Source: Tateyamaria sp. syn59 (GTDB taxonomy: Bacteria > Pseudomonadota > Alphaproteobacteria > Rhodobacterales > Rhodobacteraceae). Taken from it: DNA of 64,000 nucleotides. Within the stretch, counting starts at the first letter, position 1; the number at the start of each line of letters is the position of its first letter. The stretch is from assembly GCF_007995245.1 (NCBI RefSeq), contig NZ_VCBA01000001.1, positions 511,730-575,729 on the forward strand, given 5' to 3'. Made by a program: the position numbers and the translations under genes. Under the pieces are notes generated by a model, which worked only from the letters and a program-made list of their open reading frames with translations, was not told where the DNA came from and ran no database searches. Of the stretch, positions 40,694-49,146 are shown in pieces.

Positions 40694-40745
40694 CCGGGGC
40701 GCTGCCCCGGACCCCGGGATATTTTTAGCAAGAGGAAGCAGGGGA
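40694..40745. repeat. Hairpin-plus-tail intergenic repeat, copy 2
   Basis: Hairpin CCGGGGC (40694-40700)/GCCCCGG (40704-40710) followed by ACCCCGGGATATTTTTAGC and AAGAGGAAGCAG. Same plan as 4534-4590. Between dmdA and acuI it could act as a partial terminator lowering acuI expression. Confidence 0.6.
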
Positions 40746-40771
40746 TGATCCCTGCCGAAATGGAGAGCGAT

Positions 40772-41758
40772 ATGTTCAATGCACTGGTGGTCAATAAAGA
40801 TGAAGAAAGCGGGAAGACATCCGCTGCGGTGACCGAACTGTCGCTAGATGACCTGCCGGAGGCCGAGGTGACGGTGGCCGTCGAGTATTCGACGGTGAAC
40901 TACAAGGACGGGCTGTGCATCGGGCCTGGTGGCGGTTTGGTGCGCAAGTATCCGCATGTGCCGGGGATCGATTTTGCGGGCACGGTCGAGACGTCCGACG
41001 ACGACCGCTACAAGCCGGGTGACAAGGTCGTGCTGACCGGCTGGCGCGTTGGTGAAGCGCATTGGGGTGGCTATGCGCAGAAGGCGCGTGTGAAGGCAGA
41101 TTGGCTGGTGCCACTGCCCGACGGTCTCGACACGCGTCAAGCAATGGCCGTGGGCACCGCAGGGTTCACCGCGATGCTGGCCGTGATGGCGCTGGAAGAT
41201 CACGGGATCAAGCCGGGGCCGGTCCTTGTCACTGGGGCCGCCGGGGGCGTCGGGTCGGTCGCGACCGCAATCCTTGCCAACCTTGGACATAAAGTCGCCG
41301 GTGTCACCGGGCGGCCCGAAACGGCAGAATACCTGACCAGCCTTGGCGCCACCCAGATCGTTGCACGCGAAGAGCTCAACGAGACAGTGAAACGCCCGCT
41401 CGAATCCGAGACCTGGGGCGGCTGCGTCGATGCGGTTGGTGGCGCGATGCTGGCGCGCGTGCTGGGTCAGATGGAATACGGTGCGTCCGTTGCCGCCGTG
41501 GGTCTTGCTGGTGGGGCGGGGCTGCCTGCAACCGTCATTCCGTTCCTGCTGCGCGGTGTGAACCTGCTGGGCATCGACAGTGTGATGCAGCCCTATGACA
41601 ACCGGGTGCGCGCCTGGCAGCGGATTGCCAAGGACCTGCCCATGGACAAGCTTGAGGCGATGGTCCAGCCCGCAACTCTGTCGGATCTGTCGCAGCTGGG
41701 TGCAGACATCCTCAAGGGTCAGGTCAAAGGCCGCGTTGTCGTGGACGTCAACGCCTGA
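40772..41758 (+). CDS. acuI: Acryloyl-CoA reductase AcuI
   Basis: AcuI, an NADPH-dependent medium-chain reductase, turns toxic acryloyl-CoA into propionyl-CoA in DMSP and acrylate breakdown. The 328-residue protein begins with F-N-A-L-V-V-N-K-D and has STVNYKDGL, P-H-V-P-G-I-D-F-A-G-T-V, GTAGFTAMLAVMAL and the Rossmann loop V-T-G-A-A-G-G-V-G-S-V-A. It lacks the Zn-binding Cys of alcohol dehydrogenases. The pairing with dmdA supports the call. ATG 40772 follows TGGAGAGCGAT. Confidence 0.94.
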   Translation: MFNALVVNKDEESGKTSAAVTELSLDDLPEAEVTVAVEYSTVNYKDGLCIGPGGGLVRKYPHVPGIDFAGTVETSDDDRYKPGDKVVLTGWRVGEAHWGGYAQKARVKADWLVPLPDGLDTRQAMAVGTAGFTAMLAVMALEDHGIKPGPVLVTGAAGGVGSVATAILANLGHKVAGVTGRPETAEYLTSLGATQIVAREELNETVKRPLESETWGGCVDAVGGAMLARVLGQMEYGASVAAVGLAGGAGLPATVIPFLLRGVNLLGIDSVMQPYDNRVRAWQRIAKDLPMDKLEAMVQPATLSDLSQLGADILKGQVKGRVVVDVNA

Positions 41759-41769
41759 TCGGTCTACAC

Positions 41770-41797
41770 GGGTCTCCGATAATGCATTCGGAGACCC
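41770..41797 (+). promoter_or_regulatory. Perfect hairpin overlapping the HIT gene ribosome site
   Basis: GGGTCTCCGA (41770-41779) and TCGGAGACCC (41788-41797) form a 10-bp stem over TAATGCAT. The right arm contains GGAGA, the ribosome site of ATG 41800, so folding would hide it; it could also end the acuI message. Confidence 0.55.
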
Positions 41798-41799
41798 GC

Positions 41800-42216
41800 A
41801 TGACCGCCTATGACGACAGCAATATTTTCGCTCAGATCCTGCGTGGCGAGATCCCGTCTTTCAAGGTTTACGAAGACGATGACACACTGTGCTTCATGGA
41901 CATCATGCCGCGCACGGACGGGCATTGCCTGGTGATCCCGAAAACGCCGTGCCGCAATGTGCTGGATGCGAGCGACGCGCAGCTGGCGGCGGTGATGTCG
42001 ACGGTCAAGAAGGTGGCGAATGCAGCCAAGGCGGCCTTTGACGCCGACGGCATCACGCTGCAGCAGTTCAACGAAACGGCAGGCGGGCAAGAGGTGTTTC
42101 ACCTGCATTTCCACATCCACCCGCGCCATGCGGGTGTGTCCATGCGTCCAGCCGGAACGATGGGCGATATGGAGGTGATCAAGGGCCACGCCGAAAAGAT
42201 CAGCGCGGCCCTGTAG
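41800..42216 (+). CDS. HIT family nucleotide-binding protein
   Basis: A 138-residue histidine-triad protein: Y-D-D-S-N-I-F-A-Q-I-L-R-G-E-I-P-S start, L-C-F-M-D-I-M-P, H-C-L-V-I-P-K, F-N-E-T-A-G-G-Q-E-V-F-H-L-H-F-H-I-H-P-R with the triad. These enzymes hydrolyse purine phosphoramidates or dinucleoside phosphates. It starts 42 bases after acuI with a strong hairpin over its ribosome site, and an upstream ATG at 41782 inside the hairpin is an alternative. A terminator follows at once. Confidence 0.93.
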   Translation: MTAYDDSNIFAQILRGEIPSFKVYEDDDTLCFMDIMPRTDGHCLVIPKTPCRNVLDASDAQLAAVMSTVKKVANAAKAAFDADGITLQQFNETAGGQEVFHLHFHIHPRHAGVSMRPAGTMGDMEVIKGHAEKISAAL

Positions 42217-42245
42217 GGTGCGCATTCATTGCGCACCTCTTTTTT
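42217..42245 (+). terminator. Rho-independent terminator after the HIT gene
   Basis: GGTGCGCA (42217-42224)/TGCGCACC (42230-42237) over TTCAT, then TCTTTTTT. Immediately after the HIT stop; ends the dmdA-acuI-HIT transcript. Confidence 0.85.
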
Positions 42246-42281
42246 CGTGAAAGCTGCGTGGGGACCGCACACCCTACGGGA

Positions 42282-44123
42282 TCATTCAGCAGGCTGCCCC
42301 ACCACATCGTCCGCCTTGGCGCGGCGGCTGTCATTGAACAGCGCCTTGGCCAGCGACACCGCCATCAGCACCATGATGAAGGTGAAGGGCAGGGCGCCCA
42401 CGATCATCGCGTCCTGAAGCGGGGCGAGGGCGTCGGCGTTGTTCGGATCAATAGCGCCCGCGATCAGCAGGCTGGCGATCACACCGGTCAGGATCAGGCC
42501 CCAGATGACACGGTGCCGGATACCGGTTTCCTGCGCGCCGCCCGACATGATCGTGTTCATTACCAGGATGCCCGAATCTGCCGATGTGACGAGGAATGTC
42601 ATGATCAGCACCACGCACATCAGGATCACCGCGCCCAGCAGCCATTCCGGTAGGATCATCGCCAGCGAGACGAACAGCTTGTTGGTGTTGGATGCCGCGA
42701 TGATCGCCCCATCAGCCACGCCTTGCAACTCGTTGTTAACTGCCGTGCCGCCCAGAATAGTCAGCCAAGCAAAGCACACCAGAGACGGAGCAACGACGCA
42801 GCCCAAGATGAACTCGCGCACCGTGCGGCCTTTGGAGATACGCGCAAGGAACAGGCCCACGAAAGGCGAGAACGCGATCCACCAGGCCCAGTAAAACGTG
42901 GTCCAGCCCGACTGCCAGCCGAACAGACGGCCTTGCGTACCCGCGTCGTAGGCTGCCGCCTGAACGGACGGATCGAGCGCTGCGGCATCGCCTTCGAGGC
43001 CAGCTACGAAACCGTCATAGCTGCCCCAGGCATTCGTCGCGCCGGAATACAGCGCACCTGCGACCGGCTCGGCCTCGGGCGGTAGGGTCGCCGTGAACGC
43101 CTCTTGTGACAGCGGGCTGTAGGCCTCGAAGCTGAGCGGGATGAAGTTCCAGATGTAGTCGGCAAGCGCCGTGCCATAGGTGGTCAACGCAAAGAGGAAT
43201 GAGCCGAAAACAATGAACGTCAGCAGGAGCAGCATCGACAGCACCAGGTTCAGGTTCGACAGGTATTTGATCCCGCGCCCGACACCGGACACAGCCGACA
43301 GGATCGACATGCCCATGATGATGCTGAGCGCCGCGATCAGCCCGACGGTGGACGGCTTCGGTGCAGCACCATCGACAGCATCGCCCATCAACCACTCCAT
43401 CCCCGTGACGTTATAGACGCCATCGACGAACTGGCTCACGCCGTAGCCGATGGTGACGGCCACGCCGAGGATCGTGGCCACGACGCCCAGCACATCGACG
43501 ATGTGCCCTAGAAACCCGTTGGCAAAGCGTCCGAGAAGCGGGGTCAGCGCCGACCGGATCGTCAAAGGCATGTCGCGGGTGTAAGCATAATAGGCCAGGC
43601 TCAGCCCGGTGATCACGTAGATCGCCCAGGCGTGAAATCCGAAATGCAGCAGCGAGTAGCGGAACGCGGATTGCACCGCCTCGGCACTGTTGGGCGTGGC
43701 GTCCTGCGCCACGGTGATCGGGTTGGACCCCCACAGCCCCACGGGTTCAGCGGTGGCAAAAACCATGAGGCCCACGCCCAGACCAGCGCCGAACATCATG
43801 GCGAACCAGGAAAACGTCGTGAATTCGGTTTCGGTGTCCGGCCCGCCCAGCTTGCGCTTGCCGATGGGCAGGGCGGCTAGAACGAACAGAAAGAATGCAA
43901 AAAAGCCCACCGAAATGATATAGAATGTGTTGAAGTCCTGCAGCGTCGCCCAGTTCCAGGCGTCGAGTGTCTGGGTCGCAGTGACGGGCCACAGGATTGC
44001 CCACAACACCAGCGCCACCATCGTGACCTTGGATATCAGCGCGATGGGCAGGCTATGTCCCTCGTAAAAACCGGAGTCCTGAGTGTTGATCTCAAGATCC
44101 GTAAAAGGTTCTTTCAATGCCAT
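42282..44123 (-). CDS. BCCT family betaine/choline/DMSP-type transporter 1
   Basis: A 613-residue twelve-helix secondary transporter. The BCCT signature appears as G-W-T-T-F-Y-W-A-W-W-I-A-F-S-P-F-V-G-L-F, followed by ARISKGRTVREF; the earlier F-S-W-F-A-M-M-F-G-A-G-L-G-V-G-L is the conserved glycine stretch of helix 3. There is a larger insert around residues 370-450 (G-A-T-N-A-W-G-S-Y-D-G-F). BCCT proteins import quaternary ammonium or sulfonium zwitterions; the dmdA location suggests DMSP or glycine betaine. ATG 44123 is the first codon of a normal N-terminus. Divergent from a second BCCT gene. Confidence 0.93.
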   Translation of the reverse strand: MALKEPFTDLEINTQDSGFYEGHSLPIALISKVTMVALVLWAILWPVTATQTLDAWNWATLQDFNTFYIISVGFFAFFLFVLAALPIGKRKLGGPDTETEFTTFSWFAMMFGAGLGVGLMVFATAEPVGLWGSNPITVAQDATPNSAEAVQSAFRYSLLHFGFHAWAIYVITGLSLAYYAYTRDMPLTIRSALTPLLGRFANGFLGHIVDVLGVVATILGVAVTIGYGVSQFVDGVYNVTGMEWLMGDAVDGAAPKPSTVGLIAALSIIMGMSILSAVSGVGRGIKYLSNLNLVLSMLLLLTFIVFGSFLFALTTYGTALADYIWNFIPLSFEAYSPLSQEAFTATLPPEAEPVAGALYSGATNAWGSYDGFVAGLEGDAAALDPSVQAAAYDAGTQGRLFGWQSGWTTFYWAWWIAFSPFVGLFLARISKGRTVREFILGCVVAPSLVCFAWLTILGGTAVNNELQGVADGAIIAASNTNKLFVSLAMILPEWLLGAVILMCVVLIMTFLVTSADSGILVMNTIMSGGAQETGIRHRVIWGLILTGVIASLLIAGAIDPNNADALAPLQDAMIVGALPFTFIMVLMAVSLAKALFNDSRRAKADDVVGQPAE

Positions 44124-44420
44124 TTGACTGGCTCCCTGTTTTTGTTTGATCCGGCGTCTGTCTGACCGGTCATGTCGGGGCGTCGGTTGCGTGGGTTTGC
44201 ACGCTGGCCTCCGGTCAACGCATCTGAGTGCGTTCAATCGTTCAAGGGTGGCACGGTTCCGCGCGAAAACTGGTGATTCTGCGACAGCGCGCCGCCCGCA
44301 TTTGACGTTTTTTGTCGGTCATTTGGCAAAATAGCGGAAGAATCGCGAAAAATTGAGACAAAATTTCCGAATGACCGCCCGTCAGCGGCACGAAAACTGT
44401 GCGCTTGGGGGCACAATCTT

Positions 44421-44443
44421 TGAAATTCAAGTGCGGAATTTCA
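44421..44443. promoter_or_regulatory. Inverted repeat in the BCCT divergent gap
   Basis: TGAAATTC (44421-44428) and GAATTTCA (44436-44443) are perfect arms with a 7-base spacer. A TTGAAA (44420-44425) 18 bases from TATCCG overlaps it. Candidate operator; the remaining 441-base gap holds no gene. Confidence 0.45.
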
Positions 44444-44530
44444 TATCCGACACAGAAACGGCGATCTGACGCCAATTGCGACCTGGAAACGCGAATTTTA
44501 CCCTTCGCCAAGAACGGGAGCCGTGCTTTG

Positions 44531-44554
44531 CTGTTGTCATAAAAATGACAACAG
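44531..44554. promoter_or_regulatory. Palindrome directly before the second BCCT gene
   Basis: CTGTTGTCAT (44531-44540) and ATGACAACAG (44545-44554) flank AAAA. The TTGTCAT half-site equals the start of GntR box 1 at 37512. It ends where AGGAAGG, the ribosome site, begins, so it could be an operator or an RNA hairpin. Confidence 0.5.
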
Positions 44555-44564
44555 GAAGGTAGCC

Positions 44565-46259
44565 ATGTCTATTCAACCCCCTTTGACGGAGCTTCCGATC
44601 AAGACCGCCGACAGCGGTTTTTATCGCGGGTTCAGCGTCAATGTTGCTGTGATCAGCAAAATCATCATCAGTATGCTCGTCGTCTGGTGTATCGTCTGGC
44701 CGACCGAGGCTGGCACGATCCTGGGCGACTGGAACAGTGTCATCCTCGAAAACTTCGCCGCCTGGTACATCTGGGTTGTGACGTTCTTCGTGATCGTGTG
44801 TCTGGGCCTTGCCATCTGGCCAACTGCCGGGAACCTGAACCTTGGCCAGCCCGGTGAAAAACCCGAGTTCTCCAACTTTTCGTGGTTTTCCATGATGTTC
44901 GGCGCCGGGATCGGTGTCGGGATGCTGACTTGGGCCGTGGCCGAGCCGGTCGCGCACTTCAAGAACAACCCCTCTGTCATTCAGGGCGCCACGACGGCCT
45001 TGGGAGAAGACAACGTGCGCGAGGCCTATGTCTGGTCGTTCCTGCACTGGGGTCTGGGCGCTTGGGCCTGCTACGCAATTGCGGGTCTTGCTCTGGCGTT
45101 CTTCAGCTACCGTCGCGGTCTGCCCCTGACGATCCGGTCGTCGCTGACGCCGCTCTTTGGCGCCAAGCTGTCTGGCTTCCTCGGCAACCTGATCGACATC
45201 GTGGCCGTTGTGGCGACCATCCTCGGGGTGGCTCAAACGCTTGGCTTTGGCGTGGAACAGTTCGTGGCGGGCCTCACCCGGATCGGGATCGGCGGCCTGA
45301 TGGAAGAGGGCGGCTCCGCAACCACGCTCGGCATCATTGTGGCTCTTTTGGTCATCATGGGTGCCTCGACGCTGTCGGCGCTGTCTGGCGTCGGCAAGGG
45401 CATCAAGTGGCTGTCGAACATCAACATGGTGCTGTCGATCTTCCTTCTGGGCTTCTTCATCCTGTTCGGGGCGACGTTCTTTGGTGCCGCGGCCTTCTTT
45501 GTGGGCATCTGGGACTACCTGATCGCGCTGCCATGGCTCAGCTTCAACGTCTACGCCTCTGACGGTGTCGAAGGGTCCGAAGCGTTCCTGCTGGCACAAT
45601 GGCAGGGCTGGTGGCCGGTGTTCTACTGGGCCTGGTGGATCGCGTTCGCACCCTTCGTGGGCCTGTTCCTGGCGCGCATCTCGCGCGGTCGGACCATCCG
45701 CGAGTTCGTGCTGGGTGCCATGATCGTGCCGTCGCTGATGTGCTTTGTCTGGTTCTCCTGGGCTGGTGGCACGGCCATCGACCTTGAACTGAACGGGGAA
45801 GCGAACGGTGTCATTCTGGACGCGGCCAATGGCGACAAGATCTTTGCCATGACCGAGTTCATGCTGGCGCCTATCGCGCAATTCCTGGCGTGGGCCATGG
45901 CCGTGGTGATCGTTGTCCTGCTGATGACGTTCCTCGTCACATCCGCCGACTCCGCCGTGCTGATCGTGAACACGATCAACGCCGCTGGTGACGAAGGGCC
46001 CAAAGCGCGCCCCCACATCCTGTTCTGGGGCTCGGCCCTCGGCCTTGTGGTGGCGGGTCTGCTGATTTCCGGCGGAACCGGGGCCATTCAGACCGCCATG
46101 GTGATCGGGGCGCTTCCGTTCTCGATCGTGATGGCGCTGATGTGCATCGCATTGATCAAGGCGATCTACAATGACGGTCGTCGCGAGGCTGCAGGCGTGC
46201 CTGCCGTTCACTCGGAAATTCCGGGGGCTACGGGCAACGGGCTGTCGCCTGCCGAGTAG
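44565..46259 (+). CDS. BCCT family betaine/choline/DMSP-type transporter 2
   Basis: A 564-residue BCCT transporter paralogous to its divergent neighbour. Shared blocks are T-A-D-S-G-F-Y-R-G near the start, F-S-W-F-S-M-M-F-G-A-G-I-G-V-G-M, P-L-T-I-R-S-S-L-T-P-L-F-G, and F-Y-W-A-W-W-I-A-F-A-P-F-V-G-L-F with ARISRGRTIREF. It lacks the insert of transporter 1. No long regulatory C-terminal tail, so osmosensing of the BetP type is unlikely. ATG 44565 follows AGGAAGGTAGCC; the palindrome sits just ahead. A strong terminator follows. Confidence 0.93.
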   Translation: MSIQPPLTELPIKTADSGFYRGFSVNVAVISKIIISMLVVWCIVWPTEAGTILGDWNSVILENFAAWYIWVVTFFVIVCLGLAIWPTAGNLNLGQPGEKPEFSNFSWFSMMFGAGIGVGMLTWAVAEPVAHFKNNPSVIQGATTALGEDNVREAYVWSFLHWGLGAWACYAIAGLALAFFSYRRGLPLTIRSSLTPLFGAKLSGFLGNLIDIVAVVATILGVAQTLGFGVEQFVAGLTRIGIGGLMEEGGSATTLGIIVALLVIMGASTLSALSGVGKGIKWLSNINMVLSIFLLGFFILFGATFFGAAAFFVGIWDYLIALPWLSFNVYASDGVEGSEAFLLAQWQGWWPVFYWAWWIAFAPFVGLFLARISRGRTIREFVLGAMIVPSLMCFVWFSWAGGTAIDLELNGEANGVILDAANGDKIFAMTEFMLAPIAQFLAWAMAVVIVVLLMTFLVTSADSAVLIVNTINAAGDEGPKARPHILFWGSALGLVVAGLLISGGTGAIQTAMVIGALPFSIVMALMCIALIKAIYNDGRREAAGVPAVHSEIPGATGNGLSPAE

Positions 46260-46284
46260 TACGCAGTCACACGCGTGAATCATG

Positions 46285-46315
46285 GGCCCCGGCGCTTGCG
46301 TGCCGGGGCCTTTTT
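46285..46315 (+). terminator. Rho-independent terminator after BCCT transporter 2
   Basis: GGCCCCGGC (46285-46293)/GCCGGGGCC (46302-46310) then TTTTT. Classic form. Confidence 0.88.
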
Positions 46316-46348
46316 CGTACTCTGGGGGTGACGTTGAAAGGTCCGCCC

Positions 46349-47575
46349 ATGTCTCTTGATCTCGACTTTGTCCGCGCCCAGTTTCCAGCGTTTTCCGAAC
46401 CGTCCCTGCATGGGCAGGCGTTCTTCGAGAATGCAGGTGGTAGCTATACCTGCAAGCAGGTCATCGACCGGCTTTTCCGCTTTTACACCCAGCGCAAGGT
46501 GCAGCCCTATGCAGATTACGAGGCCTCTCGGCTGGGCGGGGAAGAGATGGACGAGGCGCGCACGCGCATGGCGGCGCTCCTCGGGGTGGATACGGACGAG
46601 TTGAGTTTCGGCCCATCCACAACGCAGAACACTTATGTGCTTGCGCAGGCCTTTGCCGGGATGATGCAGCCGGGCGAGGCGATTGTTGTCACCAATCAGG
46701 ACCACGAAGCGAACTCCGGCCCGTGGCGGCGCTTGGCAGAACGCGGGTTTGAGGTACGCGAATGGAAGGTCGATCCGGGCACCGGACATTTGGACCCCGC
46801 GGCGCTTGAGGATCTCCTGGATGAAAGGGTGCGGCTGGTCTGTTTCCCCCATTGCTCAAACGTGGTCGGAGAGATCAATCCCGTGACCGAGATCACGGCA
46901 CTCGCCCATGCTGCCGGTGCCTTTGTCTGCGTTGATGGCGTCAGCTATGCGCCCCACGGATTTCCCGATATCGGCACGCTTGGCCCGGACATCTATCTGT
47001 TTTCCGCCTACAAAACCTACGGTCCCCATCAGGGCCTCATGACCATCCGCCGCACATTGGGAGAGCTGCTGCCGAACCAGGGCCATTGGTTCAACGCAGG
47101 GTCACTCTACAAGCGCTTCACGCCAGCCGGCCCCGATCACGCGCAAGTGGCGGCCTGTGCGGGCATGGCAGATTATGTAGACGCCCTTTACGACCACCAT
47201 ATTTGTAGCGGTGAGGCACAAGTGTCCCCGCGGGGACAGATCGTGCACGACCTGATGCGCACCCGCGAGATAGAGGCGCTGACCCGCGTGATGGACGCGC
47301 TGAAGAACCGCAATGATGTGCGCGTGATTGGCCCAACGGATGCGATTGCCCGCGCGCCAACGGTTGCGCTGGATTTGGGCCGCGATCCCGTTGCTGTCGC
47401 AGCGGACTTGGCAAAGCATGGCGTTATGGCGGGCGGCGGAGATTTCTATGCCGGACGCGCTCTGCAGGCCATGGGCGTTGATCCGGACCGAGGCGTTCTG
47501 CGGTTGAGTTTCACGCATTACACGAACGACGCCGAGATCGACCAATTGCTCAGTGCACTCGATGCCGTGCTTTGA
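46349..47575 (+). CDS. Class V aminotransferase / cysteine desulfurase-like protein
   Basis: A 408-residue PLP enzyme of fold type I. Landmarks: F-F-E-N-A-G-G-S-Y near the start, S-F-G-P-S-T-T-Q-N-T, the cofactor Asp in V-C-V-D-G-V-S-Y-A-P-H, and the PLP-lysine in L-F-S-A-Y-K-T-Y-G-P-H-Q-G. The C-terminal R-L-S-F-T-H-Y-T-N motif is usual. It looks like the cysteine-desulfurase-like SufS/kynureninase side of the family, but no catalytic desulfurase Cys loop can be identified, so an aminotransferase or lyase role on another substrate is as likely. ATG 46349 is chosen over 46328. It lies downstream of the transporter terminator. Confidence 0.85.
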   Translation: MSLDLDFVRAQFPAFSEPSLHGQAFFENAGGSYTCKQVIDRLFRFYTQRKVQPYADYEASRLGGEEMDEARTRMAALLGVDTDELSFGPSTTQNTYVLAQAFAGMMQPGEAIVVTNQDHEANSGPWRRLAERGFEVREWKVDPGTGHLDPAALEDLLDERVRLVCFPHCSNVVGEINPVTEITALAHAAGAFVCVDGVSYAPHGFPDIGTLGPDIYLFSAYKTYGPHQGLMTIRRTLGELLPNQGHWFNAGSLYKRFTPAGPDHAQVAACAGMADYVDALYDHHICSGEAQVSPRGQIVHDLMRTREIEALTRVMDALKNRNDVRVIGPTDAIARAPTVALDLGRDPVAVAADLAKHGVMAGGGDFYAGRALQAMGVDPDRGVLRLSFTHYTNDAEIDQLLSALDAVL

Positions 47576-47652
47576 CGCAAGGGCACCCTGCGACATCTTG
47601 ATCCAACTGGACGCGCGCTACGTAAGCCTCGGTAACTAAAAGGGGCGGGGCA

Positions 47653-49071
47653 TTGAGCAGCACACCGATCATCATGTGGTTCCGCCGTGATCTGCGGCTG
47701 AGCGATCACCCGGCGTTGAAAGCCGCCTGCCACAGCGGTCGTCCGGTCATCCCGGTTGTGATCCGGGACCGAAGCGTTGATGACCTGGGCGCAGCACCGA
47801 AGTGGCGCTGGGGCCTTGGGGTCGCGCATCTGGCCGAGGCGCTTGCCGAAAAGGGCAGCAAGCTGATCTTTCGCTCGGGCGACGCGCTGGACGTCCTGCA
47901 AAAGCTCATCGAAGACACGGGGGCAGGGGCCGTCTATTGGTCGCGGCTCTATGACCCGCAAGCGGTTGAGCGCGACAGCAAAATCAAATCGACGCTCAAG
48001 GATCAGAACATCGACGCGCGCAGCTATGGCGGGCACCTGATGTTCGAGCCGTGGACAGCCGAGACCAAGACCGGTGGGTTCTACAAGGTCTACACGCCCT
48101 TCTGGCGGTCGGTGAAGGATCGAGACGTCGATACGCCGCTGTCCACACCGGGCAGCATTCCCGCGCCGGACGCATGGCCGGACAGTGAGGCGCTCGATGA
48201 TTGGGCTTTAGGGGCCGCAATGAACCGCGGAGCTGAGGTCGTACGCCCATACGTGCGCCTAGGTGAAAGTGCGGCGCAGTCCCGGTTGGGTGCGTTCATG
48301 TCCTCGAAAGTCGGCAGCTACGACGAGGGGCGCGATATTCCCGCCGAAGATCGCACCTCGAACCTGTCGGAAAACCTGGCCCTCGGAGAGATCAGCCCGC
48401 ACCAGTGCTGGCACGCGGGCGTGCGTGCGCTCAACGAGGGGAAGGCCGGTGCGGAAACCTTTTTGAAGGAATTGGTATGGCGCGAGTTTGCGTATCACCT
48501 CATGCACCACACGCCGCGCATCGTGGACCAGAACTGGAAAGAAGATTGGGACGCCTTTCCCTGGAACGAGGATGAGCGCAAGGCCGAGGTCAAGGCGTGG
48601 AAGCAGGGGCGCACGGGCATCCGCTTCGTCGATGCCGCCCTGCGCGAAATGTATGTGACGGGCCGTATGCACAACCGCGGGCGCATGATCGTGGCGTCGT
48701 ATCTGTGCAAGCATCTGATGTGTCACTGGCGCATCGGGCAGCAGTGGTTCGAAGACTGCCTGATCGACTGGGATCCGGCCAGCAATGCGATGGGCTGGCA
48801 GTGGTCGGCGGGGTCGGGGCCGGATGCGACGCCTTATTTCCGCGTATTCAACCCGGTCACGCAGCTCGACAAGTTCGACAAGAATCGCGACTACGTCAGC
48901 CGCTGGATCGCAGAGGGGCGCAGCAACAAGGCGCCCGAGGCCTTGACCTATTTCGATGCGATCCCGCGGTCGTGGGCCATGTCGCCCGATGACAGCTATC
49001 CTGACCCGATCGTACCTGCTGACGAGGGGCGCAAACGCGCGCTAAGTGCTTATGAAAACCGCAATTTCTGA
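47653..49071 (+). CDS. phrB: Deoxyribodipyrimidine photolyase
   Basis: A 472-residue blue-light DNA repair enzyme that splits cyclobutane pyrimidine dimers. The antenna domain begins I-I-M-W-F-R-R-D-L-R-L-S-D-H-P-A-L; the FAD domain has E-L-V-W-R-E-F-A-Y-H-L, G-R-T-G-I-R-F-V-D-A-A-L-R-E, M-H-N-R-G-R-M-I-V-A-S-Y-L-C-K and N-A-M-G-W-Q-W-S-A-G-S-G-P-D-A-T. Start is TTG 47653 after GGGGCGGGGCA; no ATG fits the conserved N-terminus. Confidence 0.95.
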   Translation: MSSTPIIMWFRRDLRLSDHPALKAACHSGRPVIPVVIRDRSVDDLGAAPKWRWGLGVAHLAEALAEKGSKLIFRSGDALDVLQKLIEDTGAGAVYWSRLYDPQAVERDSKIKSTLKDQNIDARSYGGHLMFEPWTAETKTGGFYKVYTPFWRSVKDRDVDTPLSTPGSIPAPDAWPDSEALDDWALGAAMNRGAEVVRPYVRLGESAAQSRLGAFMSSKVGSYDEGRDIPAEDRTSNLSENLALGEISPHQCWHAGVRALNEGKAGAETFLKELVWREFAYHLMHHTPRIVDQNWKEDWDAFPWNEDERKAEVKAWKQGRTGIRFVDAALREMYVTGRMHNRGRMIVASYLCKHLMCHWRIGQQWFEDCLIDWDPASNAMGWQWSAGSGPDATPYFRVFNPVTQLDKFDKNRDYVSRWIAEGRSNKAPEALTYFDAIPRSWAMSPDDSYPDPIVPADEGRKRALSAYENRNF

Positions 49072-49091
49072 GGGCAAACGCGTGGGAACGG

Positions 49092-49120
49092 TTGCGCCAG
49101 TGAAAGTGTCTAGCTAACTT
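49092..49120 (+). promoter_or_regulatory. Possible promoter of the cyclopropane synthase-like gene
   Basis: TTGCGC (49092-49097) and TAACTT (49115-49120) at 17 bases, start site near 49127, 20 bases before the ATG. Moderate match only. Confidence 0.3.
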
Positions 49121-49146
49121 GACAAAAACGCCTATGGGGAGCGTGT

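Noticed and set aside
44427-46283. 618-codon minus-strand frame opposite the second BCCT gene
   Set aside because: Antisense to a well-supported transporter; polar charged composition typical of a reversed membrane protein gene.
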